A DNA stretch of 64,000 nucleotides from Robinsoniella peoriensis. GTDB lineage: Bacteria; Bacillota; Clostridia; Lachnospirales; Lachnospiraceae. Shown piece by piece: positions 1-9,076 of the stretch. Location: the NCBI RefSeq assembly GCF_000797495.1, contig NZ_JTGN01000019.1:62001-126000 (forward strand), given 5' to 3'. Under the pieces are notes generated by a model. It was not told where the DNA came from. It saw only the letters and a program-made list of their open reading frames with translations, and searched no databases. How positions within the stretch are numbered: the first letter of the stretch is position 1; each line of letters opens with the position of its first letter. The position numbers and the translations under genes were made by a program.

Positions 1-300
1 AATACCAGCTGCCTCTACCATAACAACCATTACGAATTGGTTAATTCCCAACCCCACTGCACTCAGAATAATAAATGCAAGAAATTCTTTTTTCTTATCT
101 GTTTTCCCTCCTGGGCGGAATACGAACTTCATGCTTAACAGATAATTAACGGCAACAGAAACTGTAAATGAAACACTGCAGGATACGAGGTAATGTAAAT
201 GAAATAATTCTGTTAAAAAGGTCATCAGTCCATAATCTATGACAAAACATAAAAATCCAACCATTCCAAATTTTAGTATTTGCTCCATCAGGTTCTTCAC
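1..300 (-). CDS. GtrA-family membrane protein (C-terminus outside window)
   Basis: Reading the minus strand from a GTG at 298-300 gives 100 open codons that run off the window edge. The product begins VKNLMEQILKFGMVGFLCFV and shows hydrophobic segments plus an internal NYLLSMKFVF stretch, typical of GtrA/GtcA proteins, small four-helix membrane proteins thought to flip polyprenyl-phosphate sugars. The GTG overlaps the TGA of the preceding FAD gene (GTGA), suggesting translational coupling; an in-frame ATG five codons later is the alternative start. With the CsbB-like transferase and YfhO encoded in the same operon it completes a three-component glycosylation set. The family call is fairly secure; the sugar and acceptor are unknown. 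Confidence 0.8.
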   Translation of the reverse strand, partial: MKNLMEQILKFGMVGFLCFVIDYGLMTFLTELFHLHYLVSCSVSFTVSVAVNYLLSMKFVFRPGGKTDKKKEFLAFIILSAVGLGINQFVMVVMVEAAGI

Positions 301-1865
301 GCCGGTTTCCCTTTCATTTCACAGGATTTACTTTCCTCATGGTATTCTTTTTCCGTATTCACGTTCCAAATCGCTGTTTTATCCTTATTCCCACTCCTGA
401 TATTTTTCACTGCTTCCAAAGACGTTGCCATAGAATGGTCCATATTATTGTAACGGTGTTGTCCGTTCCGTCCCACACAGTATAGATTTTCAATATGATC
501 CACCCACTGGATCAGTTTATCAATCTGTTTATATGTATCAAAGTATGCCGGATACGCCTTTTTTACTTTCTTGCAATGATAGTCCTTCACATCTTCCCTG
601 CTCTCTATTACCCCCATTTTAATCAGTTCTTTTACTGCTATTTCCACACGCTCATTACTTTCTAAATTCCAGAAGTCATCATTTTCATTACAAAAATACT
701 CCAGGCCCAGCCAGACATTTGATTCAGCATTGGAAACAAGATATGGTGACCAATTATTAAAAATCTGTATTCTTCCCAATTTAACGTCTTCATTTTGTAC
801 ATAGATCCAGCAGTCCGGTACGATATTGTTTATGGTTCTAATGCTTGTTTCATTTTTTATTTTAAGCTTGTCTGCCAGAAGACCAATGGTAACAAAATCC
901 CGGTATGATAATCCGTTTGCTATTGTCCTTATCTGTCCGGGCACATATTTCCCCATTCCAAGCACCAGATCTTTTAACGGCATGGAGGAAATAAAAATAT
1001 CCCCCTCTATTTTCTTTTCCATACCGCTTTGCTTATCCCAGTATATTAAGCCTGTCACCTTATTTTGGGCAGCTTCAATCATTCTGACAGATGCTCCATG
1101 CTGAATCCTGCCACCCTTTTTCTGAATTTCTTCGGCGACCAGTTCCCAAAGCTGCCCCGGTCCCAGCTTGGGATATATAAATTCTTCAATTAAAGACGTT
1201 TCTTTTTTGTCACGGATAAATATGTTTTTCAGCAGTGCAAAAACAGATAACCCCTTAACCCTCTGCTCTCCCCAGTCCGCAGAAATTTCACGCGGATGCC
1301 TTCCCCATAATTTTTCTGTATACCCTTCAAAAAACATGGAATATAAAACTTTTCCAAAACGGTTGATATAAAAGTTCTCCAATGAATTTTCAGGAAGTTT
1401 ATGTAAACAGGAGCCCAGATAACTGCATCCCGCTTTTATAGTCTGCAATACTCCCATGTTAATAAAAGTCTGAGGTTTCATAGAGATAGGATAGTCAAAA
1501 AATTTTTCATGGTAATATATCCGGGAAACTCTTTGTCTTAAAAGCATAACCCTGTCATCTTTTTCCGGATCGGGGCCTCCCTTTGACATCTGTTTTACCC
1601 GTCCCAAAACCAAATCATCATAAGATGGTTTCCCCTGAATGGGCATTATATTTTCCCACCATTGCATAATTCTTTTGTCTTTGGAAAAAAAACGGTGACC
1701 TCCTATATCCATACGTTTCCCGTTATATTTCTCAGTCATGGAGATACCGCCAATATCCGGCGTTTCCTCTAAAATAACAACCTCATATTTTAATGGATCC
1801 TCTAATAATTCATACGCTGCCGTCAAGCCTGCCGGACCGGCTCCAATAATCACTACCTTCTGCAT
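297..1865 (-). CDS. FAD-dependent oxidoreductase, UDP-galactopyranose mutase-like
   Basis: A 522-residue protein opens with a Rossmann dinucleotide site (VVIIGAGPAGLTAAYELL, residues 4-21) followed by an acidic strand end and IGG, as in the amine-oxidase/UDP-galactopyranose mutase superfamily. A GGHRFFSKD motif near residue 55 and a C-terminal NNMDHSMATSLEAV segment that would close over the flavin also fit. Relatives often sit beside GtrA and GT2 genes, and that is the context here, so a role in making or modifying a sugar nucleotide or lipid-linked sugar is likely. The start has a GGGGAG ribosome site. The substrate cannot be deduced; a desaturase-like or protoporphyrinogen-oxidase-like reaction is possible. 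Confidence 0.7.
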   Translation of the reverse strand: MQKVVIIGAGPAGLTAAYELLEDPLKYEVVILEETPDIGGISMTEKYNGKRMDIGGHRFFSKDKRIMQWWENIMPIQGKPSYDDLVLGRVKQMSKGGPDPEKDDRVMLLRQRVSRIYYHEKFFDYPISMKPQTFINMGVLQTIKAGCSYLGSCLHKLPENSLENFYINRFGKVLYSMFFEGYTEKLWGRHPREISADWGEQRVKGLSVFALLKNIFIRDKKETSLIEEFIYPKLGPGQLWELVAEEIQKKGGRIQHGASVRMIEAAQNKVTGLIYWDKQSGMEKKIEGDIFISSMPLKDLVLGMGKYVPGQIRTIANGLSYRDFVTIGLLADKLKIKNETSIRTINNIVPDCWIYVQNEDVKLGRIQIFNNWSPYLVSNAESNVWLGLEYFCNENDDFWNLESNERVEIAVKELIKMGVIESREDVKDYHCKKVKKAYPAYFDTYKQIDKLIQWVDHIENLYCVGRNGQHRYNNMDHSMATSLEAVKNIRSGNKDKTAIWNVNTEKEYHEESKSCEMKGKPA

Positions 1866-1955
1866 ATTTTCTCCCCTTTGTACGTTTTCGCTTTAACCGT
1901 TTTGCTCAGAACTCTTCGCTTAGACTTCTTCGCCTGAATCTCTTCTTCATTAGAA

Positions 1956-2615
1956 CTACGGTGTCTTTGTGTCAAACAAACCTTTCCAGATTACGGCTGC
2001 AGCCACCCCGCCCAACAACGGTGCAACTATAAATACCCATACTTCCATCAATGCATTTCCCCCCAGAAGCAACGCCGGTCCAAGAGAACGGGCAGGATTT
2101 ACAGAAGTACCCGTAAAATAAATACCAAACAAATGAACCAGTGTCAGCGTTCCCCCGATTACCAGACCGGAAACACTGCTGTTTTCCTTTTTGCTGGTAA
2201 CTGCAAGAATTGTAACAATAAATACCGCAGATAATACTATCTCAATAATAATTGATTTCCATACACTTCCCTGGTAAAACCCATTTGCCCCCAAGCCCAT
2301 ATCCGTACCAATTAACAACCGCAGCAGTGCGGCTCCAGCTATGGCACCCAATACCTGAGCTACTGCATAACCGGCAAAATCTTTTAATTCCATTCTTTTT
2401 GTCAGCAGCATACCCAAGGATACCGCCGGATTAATATGACATCCCGATATACTTCCAATAGAATATGCCATGGCTATAATGACACCGCCGAATGCCAGCG
2501 CAGTGAGGAGATAAGACGCATTGGCTTCACCGTTGCATCCCGTTACTGCTGCGACACCACAGGCAAATAATACTAATACAAAAGTCCCAATAAATTCTGC
2601 AATATACTTTCTCAT
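1956..2615 (-). CDS. aqpZ: Aquaporin (MIP family, AqpZ-like)
   Basis: A 219-residue protein with six hydrophobic helices and the two hallmark NPA loops: GCHINPAVS in the first half and TSVNPARS in the second, the latter with the pore arginine. A histidine in the fifth helix (LVHLFG) matches the AqpZ selectivity-filter histidine and favours a water channel over a glycerol facilitator, which would have a glycine there. Length is normal for AqpZ. It lies in the long minus-strand operon between a secreted protein and the FAD enzyme, with a GAGGGA ribosome site. Its place among surface-structure genes is unexplained; osmotic adjustment is only a guess. Confidence 0.9.
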   Translation of the reverse strand: MRKYIAEFIGTFVLVLFACGVAAVTGCNGEANASYLLTALAFGGVIIAMAYSIGSISGCHINPAVSLGMLLTKRMELKDFAGYAVAQVLGAIAGAALLRLLIGTDMGLGANGFYQGSVWKSIIIEIVLSAVFIVTILAVTSKKENSSVSGLVIGGTLTLVHLFGIYFTGTSVNPARSLGPALLLGGNALMEVWVFIVAPLLGGVAAAVIWKGLFDTKTP

Positions 2616-2645
2616 ATCATTCCCTCTCTTTCACGGTTTTCAGCA

Positions 2646-3437
2646 CTATTTCCATTTGATGCTGTAGGCTCCGGAAGTTGATTTTAAGTTGCTGGATCTT
2701 GTTACTTTAATATAGTAGGTACCTTTAGGAAATTTATCTCTTGTAACATACTTATTCGTACCTGACTTCACGATAGCGCTGCTCCCTGTAATAAATACAT
2801 TTTTATCTGCTGCCGCAATCCTGAAGTTAATATAATCGTTTGCTTTTGCGCCATACCATAATGTTATCTTTTGTTTGTTTTTCAGATTGATCTTATACCA
2901 GTCTGTCTTTGAACCGTTTTCTCCGGCTGGCAAAACTCCGTTTACGGTTTTATTCCTCTTAATTGCAACTGCTTTTCTCTGGCTTGAACCGCTTTTCTCT
3001 TTTACGGAAGAAAAAGAATACGAGAGATTATAAAGTTTCTCCCCTTCCACCTTGAGATAATAGGTCCCCTTCCTGACTCCATAATAGCCTGTGAATCCTG
3101 GCTTGGAATAACTGGAGAGGTAGGTCTTATAGTCCTCCATTGGTTTCTTTTTTGAATTACACAACAGAACCCCCATACTATACCGGTTCACACTGTATGC
3201 AGAACGTCCCCATCCGGTCACTTTTATATAACCATTTCTGGGAATCGTGATTTTGTGATAAACTGAAGTATTATAATCTGCTTCATTTCCAATGTAAGTC
3301 TTCCCTGATGACAGGCTTACCTGTCTGGTTCCTGCCGCCATCGCAGTCATTCCCAGCATAAACACGCCCAAAATAACCATTGTGCTAAAGGCGATAACAT
3401 GTCTTTTTAAATTTTTTATTGTCTGCAATCTCTTCAT
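2646..3437 (-). CDS. Secreted protein with two PPC-like beta-sandwich domains
   Basis: A 263-residue protein with a long basic N-region, a hydrophobic core and an AMAAG cleavage region near residue 35, hence a signal peptide. The mature part looks like two related domains of about 100 residues, each ending in a GTYYLKV or GTYYIKV motif, the pattern of bacterial pre-peptidase C-terminal (PPC) beta-sandwiches. The sequence is rich in Lys, Ser and Tyr and has no catalytic motif, so a binding or wall-associated role is likelier than an enzymatic one. It is co-directional with its neighbours with short gaps. Domain assignment is by motif only. Confidence 0.55.
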   Translation of the reverse strand: MKRLQTIKNLKRHVIAFSTMVILGVFMLGMTAMAAGTRQVSLSSGKTYIGNEADYNTSVYHKITIPRNGYIKVTGWGRSAYSVNRYSMGVLLCNSKKKPMEDYKTYLSSYSKPGFTGYYGVRKGTYYLKVEGEKLYNLSYSFSSVKEKSGSSQRKAVAIKRNKTVNGVLPAGENGSKTDWYKINLKNKQKITLWYGAKANDYINFRIAAADKNVFITGSSAIVKSGTNKYVTRDKFPKGTYYIKVTRSSNLKSTSGAYSIKWK

Positions 3438-3502
3438 ATCATTCCCTCTTCTCTCTTTTCAAATTTTCTATCGTTTCTCACTCTTTGCCATTCTCTTATC
3501 CG

Positions 3503-4444
3503 TCATCCCTCTTCTTTTACAATAAAAACCGGTCTCCCCTTACACTCTAAATAAGTTTTAGACAGATACATTCCTATAATTCCAGTAGCACAAAGCTGCA
3601 GTCCTCCCAGAAATATTACGATACCTGCCAGGGATGGCCAACCTGCTACCGGATCACCAAACAGTAAAAACCGTACGATCAGCAGCAAGATTAATAAAAA
3701 TGAAATACCGCATAATGCAATCCCTCCAACAGAAGCCAATGCCAGAGGCGTGGTGGAAAATGCAATAATTCCTTCTATGGAATATCCAAACAGTTTTAAA
3801 AATGACCATTTTGTATTTCCTGCTGAACGCTCTCTGTTTTCGTATGCGATATACTTCGTCTTAAAACCCACCCATTCAAAAATACCCTTACTAAAACGGT
3901 TGTATTCATTCATCTGCAGTATTGCATCCACTACCTGGCGCTTCATAAATCTGAAATCTCTTGCACCGTCTACAATACCCGTTTTAGAAATGCTGTTCAT
4001 CAGTTTATAAAACCGTCTTGCGAAGAATGACCTCAGCTTTGGTTCGCCTTCACGGCTGCAGCGTCTGGTCGCCACACAATCATAGCCACCTGTTACAACA
4101 GCCTCATACATCTGTGGAATTAGATCAGGCGGATCCTGCAGATCTACATCCATCACCGTAACAAATGCTCCTTTTGCTTTCATAAGTCCTGAATAAATGC
4201 CTGCCTCTTTCCCGAAGTTCCTGGAAAATGAGATATAGCGAACTCTATCGTCTTTCTGATGCAGTTCACGTATAACAGACAGAGTTCGGTCACTGCTTCC
4301 GTCATCCACAAAAATAAATTCAAAGCAAAGGTTCTCCGGCATATTTTTTAGCATTTTTTCCATCTCATCATAGTAAATGGGAATGGCTTCTTCTTCGTTA
4401 TAGCAAGGAATAACAAAGGAACACAGCTCTTTCATCTTTTCCAT
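3503..4444 (-). CDS. GT2 polyprenyl-phosphate glycosyltransferase (CsbB/DPM1-like)
   Basis: The start is set at the ATG at 4442-4444, which follows a strong GGAGGCG site; the frame stays open upstream but only over the end of the preceding gene. The 313-residue product starts with the GT2 fold (SFVIPCYNEEEAIP, residues 9-22), has DDGSSD and a DVDLQDPP motif typical of DPM1/GtrB-type enzymes, and ends with two transmembrane helices. Such enzymes move a sugar from a nucleotide donor to undecaprenyl phosphate on the cytosolic face. In Bacillus, CsbB works with a GtrA-type flippase and YfhO to glycosylate lipoteichoic acid; both partners are encoded in this operon. Confidence 0.88.
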   Translation of the reverse strand: MEKMKELCSFVIPCYNEEEAIPIYYDEMEKMLKNMPENLCFEFIFVDDGSSDRTLSVIRELHQKDDRVRYISFSRNFGKEAGIYSGLMKAKGAFVTVMDVDLQDPPDLIPQMYEAVVTGGYDCVATRRCSREGEPKLRSFFARRFYKLMNSISKTGIVDGARDFRFMKRQVVDAILQMNEYNRFSKGIFEWVGFKTKYIAYENRERSAGNTKWSFLKLFGYSIEGIIAFSTTPLALASVGGIALCGISFLLILLLIVRFLLFGDPVAGWPSLAGIVIFLGGLQLCATGIIGMYLSKTYLECKGRPVFIVKEEG

Positions 4445-4470
4445 AATTACGCCTCCACCTCTATATTCCG

Positions 4471-6996
4471 CTACTTTGCAAGGTATACATCTCCATATTG
4501 AAGCCCAAACTGAAGTGCTTCTTCGTGTGAATTCAAATAAATATCCACATGGCCGTAAGGTGTTCCCCGGTCTTCCACCACATAAATTTTCCCGCCTATG
4601 ATCAACCGTGTTCCAAAAGGCAGACCTGCCATCGCCACCGTCCTGCCCTGGGTTGCTGCAGTGCCGCTGGCTGTAGCTCCGTCGGCCCACTGTCCGCAGC
4701 AGATTGCGCAGTTACAGTAAGCAGTCAATTTGAAGTTGCCTAACAGTTCACCAAAATCCACCCTGGCTGCTGCAGTATAAGCAGAATCATAAGAAATACC
4801 TGCTTTTTGGTTTACTTTCTCAATCTGTTCATTATCAGTATCCGATATAATTCTAGTAGCCCAGACAGATTCCCCCCTGCTTACTTCTGCTGTAATAATT
4901 CCAATATCGGAATTGGCTGCCTGTACCGTCTGTCCATTTCCGATATACATAACGACATGATAGATATAGCCATCTTTCGCATAGAAGATAAGATCTCCGG
5001 GCAAAGCATCTTCCACTGGTATCTTCGTGCCATATTGTGCCTGGTCTTCTGCAACTCTTGGAATGGAGTACCCATATGTACTGTAAATGGTCTGTACAAA
5101 TCCGGAGCAGTCCGCTCCATTTGTCAGGCTCGTTCCTCCCCATACATAAGGATTCCCAACAAACTGCAGTGCGAAATCAACCATAGACGTTCGTATAGGG
5201 CCGGAAACAGATCCTTCTTTGACTGACGTAAACGTATAGTAAAGGCTTTTATTTTCCTCAGGCTTTTTCGTCATCTCAGCTGACAGAAGATGCTCCTCTC
5301 CCTCTTTTTCCACAATCTCCCTCGCTTCATCTCCCAGAATCATTTCATCACTTCTTACAAATCCTCTTACATCACCGGATTCTACAAACAGCCAGTCAGC
5401 ATTATCATTAGCCAGTAAGTAACACAAGGTATCCTTCTTTAATTTTCCTACCGTTTCTGCACCGGCATCTGTGGATTCCATTACAGCAGTATTTTTCTGT
5501 GCTATCACATAGACCTTGTCTGCCAATGTCCTGCGGGTAGTAGTTCTTGTAAATGCAAGCGCCTTATTCTCCAGCGGATCAATGAGGGCTTTTGCATAAG
5601 TCAATGCCCCGCTTACTTCCTTCGATATTTGGTGCAAGTCACCTTGATAACTATCCTCACCCTGCGCTTCTGTTTCTGTATATTCTGACTTGGTTTGTCT
5701 GTCTTCCCCGGACTTTTGCATCTCTTCATCCGGCTCAGCTATGGATTCACTCTGCACCGTTTCCCTTTGCTTATCCTCTGATAACTCTTCCAGCAAGAGC
5801 GTATACGATACCTGACCGCTTATTTCAGATCCATTATCCGGTTTTTTCGGATTCGAAATTATTTTGGGTTTATCCTTTTTCTTATCTGTCTGCTTTTCGG
5901 TCTGTAAGTCCACCGAGTAGGATGTATTACTGTCCATTAATCGATCCAGGCTCAGTTCGTATTTCACAAAACTGCTTTCTCTTTGCTTGATTAGTGCCTC
6001 GACATCCTCACCGGTCTGAATCATCCCGCTCTTTACAAACCCTCTTACAACTCCGGATTCAATGTATGTCCATTCCCCTTCCTCTTTCAGGATATAGCAG
6101 ATATCATCCATATTCATTCTCCCGGCTTTTCGTGAATCTTCCTTCATTTCTTCATAGACCGGTACCACTTCTTCGCTTGCCATAGCGGCTTTCTTCTTCA
6201 CTGTTACGAAACGAAAGTCGTCTTCTATCTGGGGCAAACGGACGATCTGCTGGTTTGCCAGCAACTGTTGGTTTGATTGAAACTGCCTCTGGGTTTCAGC
6301 GGTTTCCGCTTGATCTTTCTTAATGTCTCCCTCTGCTTCGGAGCCGGGTTTCTTTGTTATATTGGTGTCTGTATCTGTTTCCGACGGAATTTCAGTATCT
6401 GTTCCTGGTAGGCTTTCCGGCTCTGTTCCTGGTAGGCTTTCCGGCTCTGTTCCGGGATGGCTTCCTGGCTCTGTTCCGGGTTCGCTGCCTGTATCTGTTC
6501 CTGGACGGCTTTCCGCTTCTGTTCCTGGCTCACTCCCTGGCTCCTTTTCTGGCTCACTCCCTGGCTCCTTTTCTGGCTCGCTTCCCGGCTCTGTCTCCGG
6601 CTTGCTTCCCGGCTCCGTCTCCGGCTTACTTCCCGGCTCTGTCTCCGGCTTGCTTCCAGTATCCGTTCCTGGCTCGCTTCCAGCATCCGTTCCTGGCTCA
6701 CTCCCAGCATCAGTCCCAGATTCGCTTCCGGGCTCCGTCTCTGGCTTGCTTCCAGACTCTGTTCCAGAATCACCCCCGCCATCCATTCCAGGCTGGTTTC
6801 CTGCTCTCATCCTTGGCTGCTGTTCAGGCTGGGTTTCCTTCCCCCCCGCTGACAGTAACTCTGCTCCTGCCCCGGAATCTCCCGTCAGGTTCCCGGCATA
6901 AACTTCAGGAAGTGAAGCAGCATTTACCCCATGTACCGGAATTGGCATTAATATAACAACCGTCAATAATACTGCAGCAGCCTTTTTATAATGCAT
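4471..6996 (-). CDS. Secreted NlpC/P60 wall hydrolase with SH3-like and 3D domains
   Basis: An 841-residue exported protein. After the signal peptide (residues 1-27) comes a low-complexity linker (about 70-210) of GSEPGTE/GSKPETE-type repeats, then two SH3b-like segments, each containing a [FV][IV]ESG.VRGFV motif. An NlpC/P60 domain follows with Cys630 (NGADCSGF) and His680 (YHVVMYIG) as the catalytic pair. The C-terminus (about 755-841) is a 3D domain with three aspartates (772, 809, 818) and a YCNCAICC start, as in lytic transglycosylase-like wall enzymes. It probably cuts peptidoglycan peptides and perhaps glycan while the operon's surface structure is inserted. The start has a GGAGAGGAG ribosome site. 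Confidence 0.9.
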   Translation of the reverse strand: MHYKKAAAVLLTVVILMPIPVHGVNAASLPEVYAGNLTGDSGAGAELLSAGGKETQPEQQPRMRAGNQPGMDGGGDSGTESGSKPETEPGSESGTDAGSEPGTDAGSEPGTDTGSKPETEPGSKPETEPGSKPETEPGSEPEKEPGSEPEKEPGSEPGTEAESRPGTDTGSEPGTEPGSHPGTEPESLPGTEPESLPGTDTEIPSETDTDTNITKKPGSEAEGDIKKDQAETAETQRQFQSNQQLLANQQIVRLPQIEDDFRFVTVKKKAAMASEEVVPVYEEMKEDSRKAGRMNMDDICYILKEEGEWTYIESGVVRGFVKSGMIQTGEDVEALIKQRESSFVKYELSLDRLMDSNTSYSVDLQTEKQTDKKKDKPKIISNPKKPDNGSEISGQVSYTLLLEELSEDKQRETVQSESIAEPDEEMQKSGEDRQTKSEYTETEAQGEDSYQGDLHQISKEVSGALTYAKALIDPLENKALAFTRTTTRRTLADKVYVIAQKNTAVMESTDAGAETVGKLKKDTLCYLLANDNADWLFVESGDVRGFVRSDEMILGDEAREIVEKEGEEHLLSAEMTKKPEENKSLYYTFTSVKEGSVSGPIRTSMVDFALQFVGNPYVWGGTSLTNGADCSGFVQTIYSTYGYSIPRVAEDQAQYGTKIPVEDALPGDLIFYAKDGYIYHVVMYIGNGQTVQAANSDIGIITAEVSRGESVWATRIISDTDNEQIEKVNQKAGISYDSAYTAAARVDFGELLGNFKLTAYCNCAICCGQWADGATASGTAATQGRTVAMAGLPFGTRLIIGGKIYVVEDRGTPYGHVDIYLNSHEEALQFGLQYGDVYLAK
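6380..6780 (-). repeat. In-frame tandem repeats encoding a Pro/Glu/Gly/Ser linker
   Basis: Degenerate 12-24-bp units code for GSEPGTE, GSKPETE and GTEPESL-type heptads inside the NlpC/P60 gene. Identical blocks (GSKPETEP in succession, GSEPEKEP twice) show recent duplication. The linker probably spans the wall and may vary in length between strains by slippage. The tract also creates long artefactual open frames on the opposite strand. Confidence 0.85.
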
Positions 6997-7024
6997 TTAC
7001 CATTCTCCTCTCCGGATCACCGTC

Positions 7025-8155
7025 TTATTGCGCTTCTTTTTCGTCGTCCAGATCTAACTGTGACAGATCACTCAATTCCTGAATATTTACCGTATTCCCT
7101 ATGTAGTTAAACAGATCCTGGTAACTCTTGATTGCATTTTGCTGCATCATGCGATATCTGTTATAATCCTCACTTACTGCCTGAATTACTTTACTGGCTC
7201 TTTCATTTGCCCTCTGCATAATTCTTTCTTCTTTTCTGATTGTCAGATCCAGTTTTACCTTTGCTTCCCGCTTCATGCTCTCTGCTTCAAATCGGGCATC
7301 CTCTAAAATTTCTGCTTCATCTGACCGAATTTTTGCAACATAATCAATTCCTTCCTGCTTGGCATCTTCTTTGATCTTTTCTGCTTCTGAACGTATTGTT
7401 TCAGCATCTTTACGGGCTTTCTCAATCAAGTCAGCAATTTTTCTGTCTGCCTCTTTTTCCTTCTCATCTATCTGTTTTTTTACAGCGGTGAGATATTCAT
7501 CTGCTTCCTTCTTCGCATTATCAAATATACTGGAAAACCGTTCCATATCCAGAATCTCTTCATTACTACTTTTCACTTCCGACTCTTCTTTTTCCCTTAC
7601 CGCATCTTCCCATACCGATTTTTCCCAGGCTTCTTTTTCTTTTACCAGTTTTTCCACAGCATCCTTCAATTGAACGTTTTCCTCCATCAAAGTATTCATT
7701 TCCTCTGAGACATCCGGCTTTCTGCTGCTCACCGCTATATCCTCCACGGCTTTATTCCAGTTTTCACTTTCTTTCGTCAATTCCGTTATTCTTTCTGTCA
7801 GCATTTCCTTTTCACGTTGTAAACTCTGGTATTGTTTTTTAAGATCTTCCAATTCTTTTCGTGTTTCATTGTCTGCTTTTAACTGTTTTTTCAGTAATTC
7901 TTTTTCTCTTCGCTGGTCTTCTAAGAGATTATTGAAATTCCCTACTTCCAATTGACTATCCACCACTTGCTTATTTAAAGCCTTTATCTTAGTGTTTGCC
8001 TCCTCTAATCTATTATAAATACCTTCACATTCTTCTTCTTTTTCCTTTAACTCTTCATCAATGTCCGCAACTCCCTTTTGCAGGATTGCAATATACTTCT
8101 CTACTTCCTCTTTGTTATAACCTCTGCGTTCTTCTGAAAACGTCACTTTATTCAT
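7025..8155 (-). CDS. DivIVA-like coiled-coil protein
   Basis: A 376-residue cytoplasmic protein that is almost entirely heptad-rich, charged coiled coil (about residues 25-345). The first residues (VTFSEERRGYNKEEVEKYI) match the DivIVA/Wag31/GpsB N-terminal pattern of a hydrophobic residue, RGY and an EV pair, the part that binds curved membrane. The charged helix from about 215 to 320 with many Glu/Lys/Ala/Asp resembles DivIVA C-terminal coils. Inside a surface-assembly operon it may place the machinery at a pole or septum. No enzymatic motif is seen. The DivIVA assignment rests on the N-terminal motif and helix content. Confidence 0.65.
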   Translation of the reverse strand: MNKVTFSEERRGYNKEEVEKYIAILQKGVADIDEELKEKEEECEGIYNRLEEANTKIKALNKQVVDSQLEVGNFNNLLEDQRREKELLKKQLKADNETRKELEDLKKQYQSLQREKEMLTERITELTKESENWNKAVEDIAVSSRKPDVSEEMNTLMEENVQLKDAVEKLVKEKEAWEKSVWEDAVREKEESEVKSSNEEILDMERFSSIFDNAKKEADEYLTAVKKQIDEKEKEADRKIADLIEKARKDAETIRSEAEKIKEDAKQEGIDYVAKIRSDEAEILEDARFEAESMKREAKVKLDLTIRKEERIMQRANERASKVIQAVSEDYNRYRMMQQNAIKSYQDLFNYIGNTVNIQELSDLSQLDLDDEKEAQ

Positions 8156-8194
8156 CTTCCTTATCCTCTCTTTACTGTTTTATTTCTGCCCAAT

Positions 8195-9076
8195 CTATCG
8201 GACAGCCTGAACAACATAGCGGTCCTGGTTTGTTCCATCCCCCGTACAGGTTGAAAGCGTGAGCACTCTGTTGTCAATATTAAAGTCCTTTTTCTCTGTC
8301 TGAATACCCGAATTTAGACTCATCCGTTCTAAAAATGACAGATAATTATCATCGGGCTGTGCAAACAGGGTATAACATTCGTTTGCCACAGTTACTACCT
8401 GTGCTGAAAATATTTCATATCGGTAATTATTATCTTCCGTCAATATCCATACATAAGGATTTCTGTCATATGCTCCTTCTAACGTCATTTTTTTTAATTT
8501 CCCGAACATACTGCCATCCGCCATGTTATGTCCGTATATAACCGTATTGCAATCTTTAAAATCGCTTGAATTCTCCCAATCCATAAATATGGAACCAGCA
8601 AAATTGTAGTTTCCTTCTATCGTTCTGTGCAGGTAATAGTCATTATCTTTTCCTTGTACCACCGGATAGCTGATATCCAATGCTTCAATATAAATCCATG
8701 CCAGTATCTGGGAGTTCTTTTGCTTCAGGGTTTTAAAATCCACGCTTATAGGCGCTGTTAATTTATTTTCTTTCGCCGGCGTTTCACCTGCATTTTTTCG
8801 TATGCCGTCTTTATTTTCTTTCTCAATGGTTTTCATCTGTTCCGGGATCTGTTCTACAACTTCTTCCTCAAGCTTTTGATACTCCTCTTTCCCATCTGAA
8901 TAATCAGCATTCGTCTGATATAATTGAAAAAAAGAATATATCATTATAAAAATTAAAACGAGGATGAGCAGATTGAAAATTTTATTGGAGATGCCTTTTT
9001 TCTCCTCAATTTCCGGCCTGTTTTTTAATTCAAAGCTTTTTAATTCTTCTTCCAGTTCCTGCTTTCTGCGTGCCAT
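8195..9076 (-). CDS. srtB: Class B sortase
   Basis: A 293-residue type II membrane protein: a charged N-terminus, one transmembrane helix near residues 30-47, then an extracellular sortase fold. The catalytic His sits in NTVIYGHNM, Cys277 in TLSTCTGDG and Arg286 in QDRYVVQ. The helix-rich stretch between His and Cys and the YGHNM.DGSMF motif are class B features. Sortase B enzymes cleave NPQTN-like signals and attach proteins to the wall or polymerise them. The likely local substrate is the 140-residue product at 15984-16406, which ends in NAKTGD, a helix and a basic tail. The start overlaps the upstream gene by 47 bases but has its own GAGGGG ribosome site. Confidence 0.93.
   Translation of the reverse strand: MARRKQELEEELKSFELKNRPEIEEKKGISNKIFNLLILVLIFIMIYSFFQLYQTNADYSDGKEEYQKLEEEVVEQIPEQMKTIEKENKDGIRKNAGETPAKENKLTAPISVDFKTLKQKNSQILAWIYIEALDISYPVVQGKDNDYYLHRTIEGNYNFAGSIFMDWENSSDFKDCNTVIYGHNMADGSMFGKLKKMTLEGAYDRNPYVWILTEDNNYRYEIFSAQVVTVANECYTLFAQPDDNYLSFLERMSLNSGIQTEKKDFNIDNRVLTLSTCTGDGTNQDRYVVQAVR

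Noticed and set aside
4445..4690. N-terminal extension of the GT2 glycosyltransferase
   Set aside because: It lies wholly over the 3D-domain end of the upstream gene; the internal ATG has the strong ribosome site and the normal family start.
6323..6956. Long open frames on the plus strand of up to 200 codons opposite the wall hydrolase gene
   Set aside because: They are by-products of the tandem repeat linker on the minus strand; composition is monotonous (Pro/Ser/Leu/Phe) with no ribosome site.
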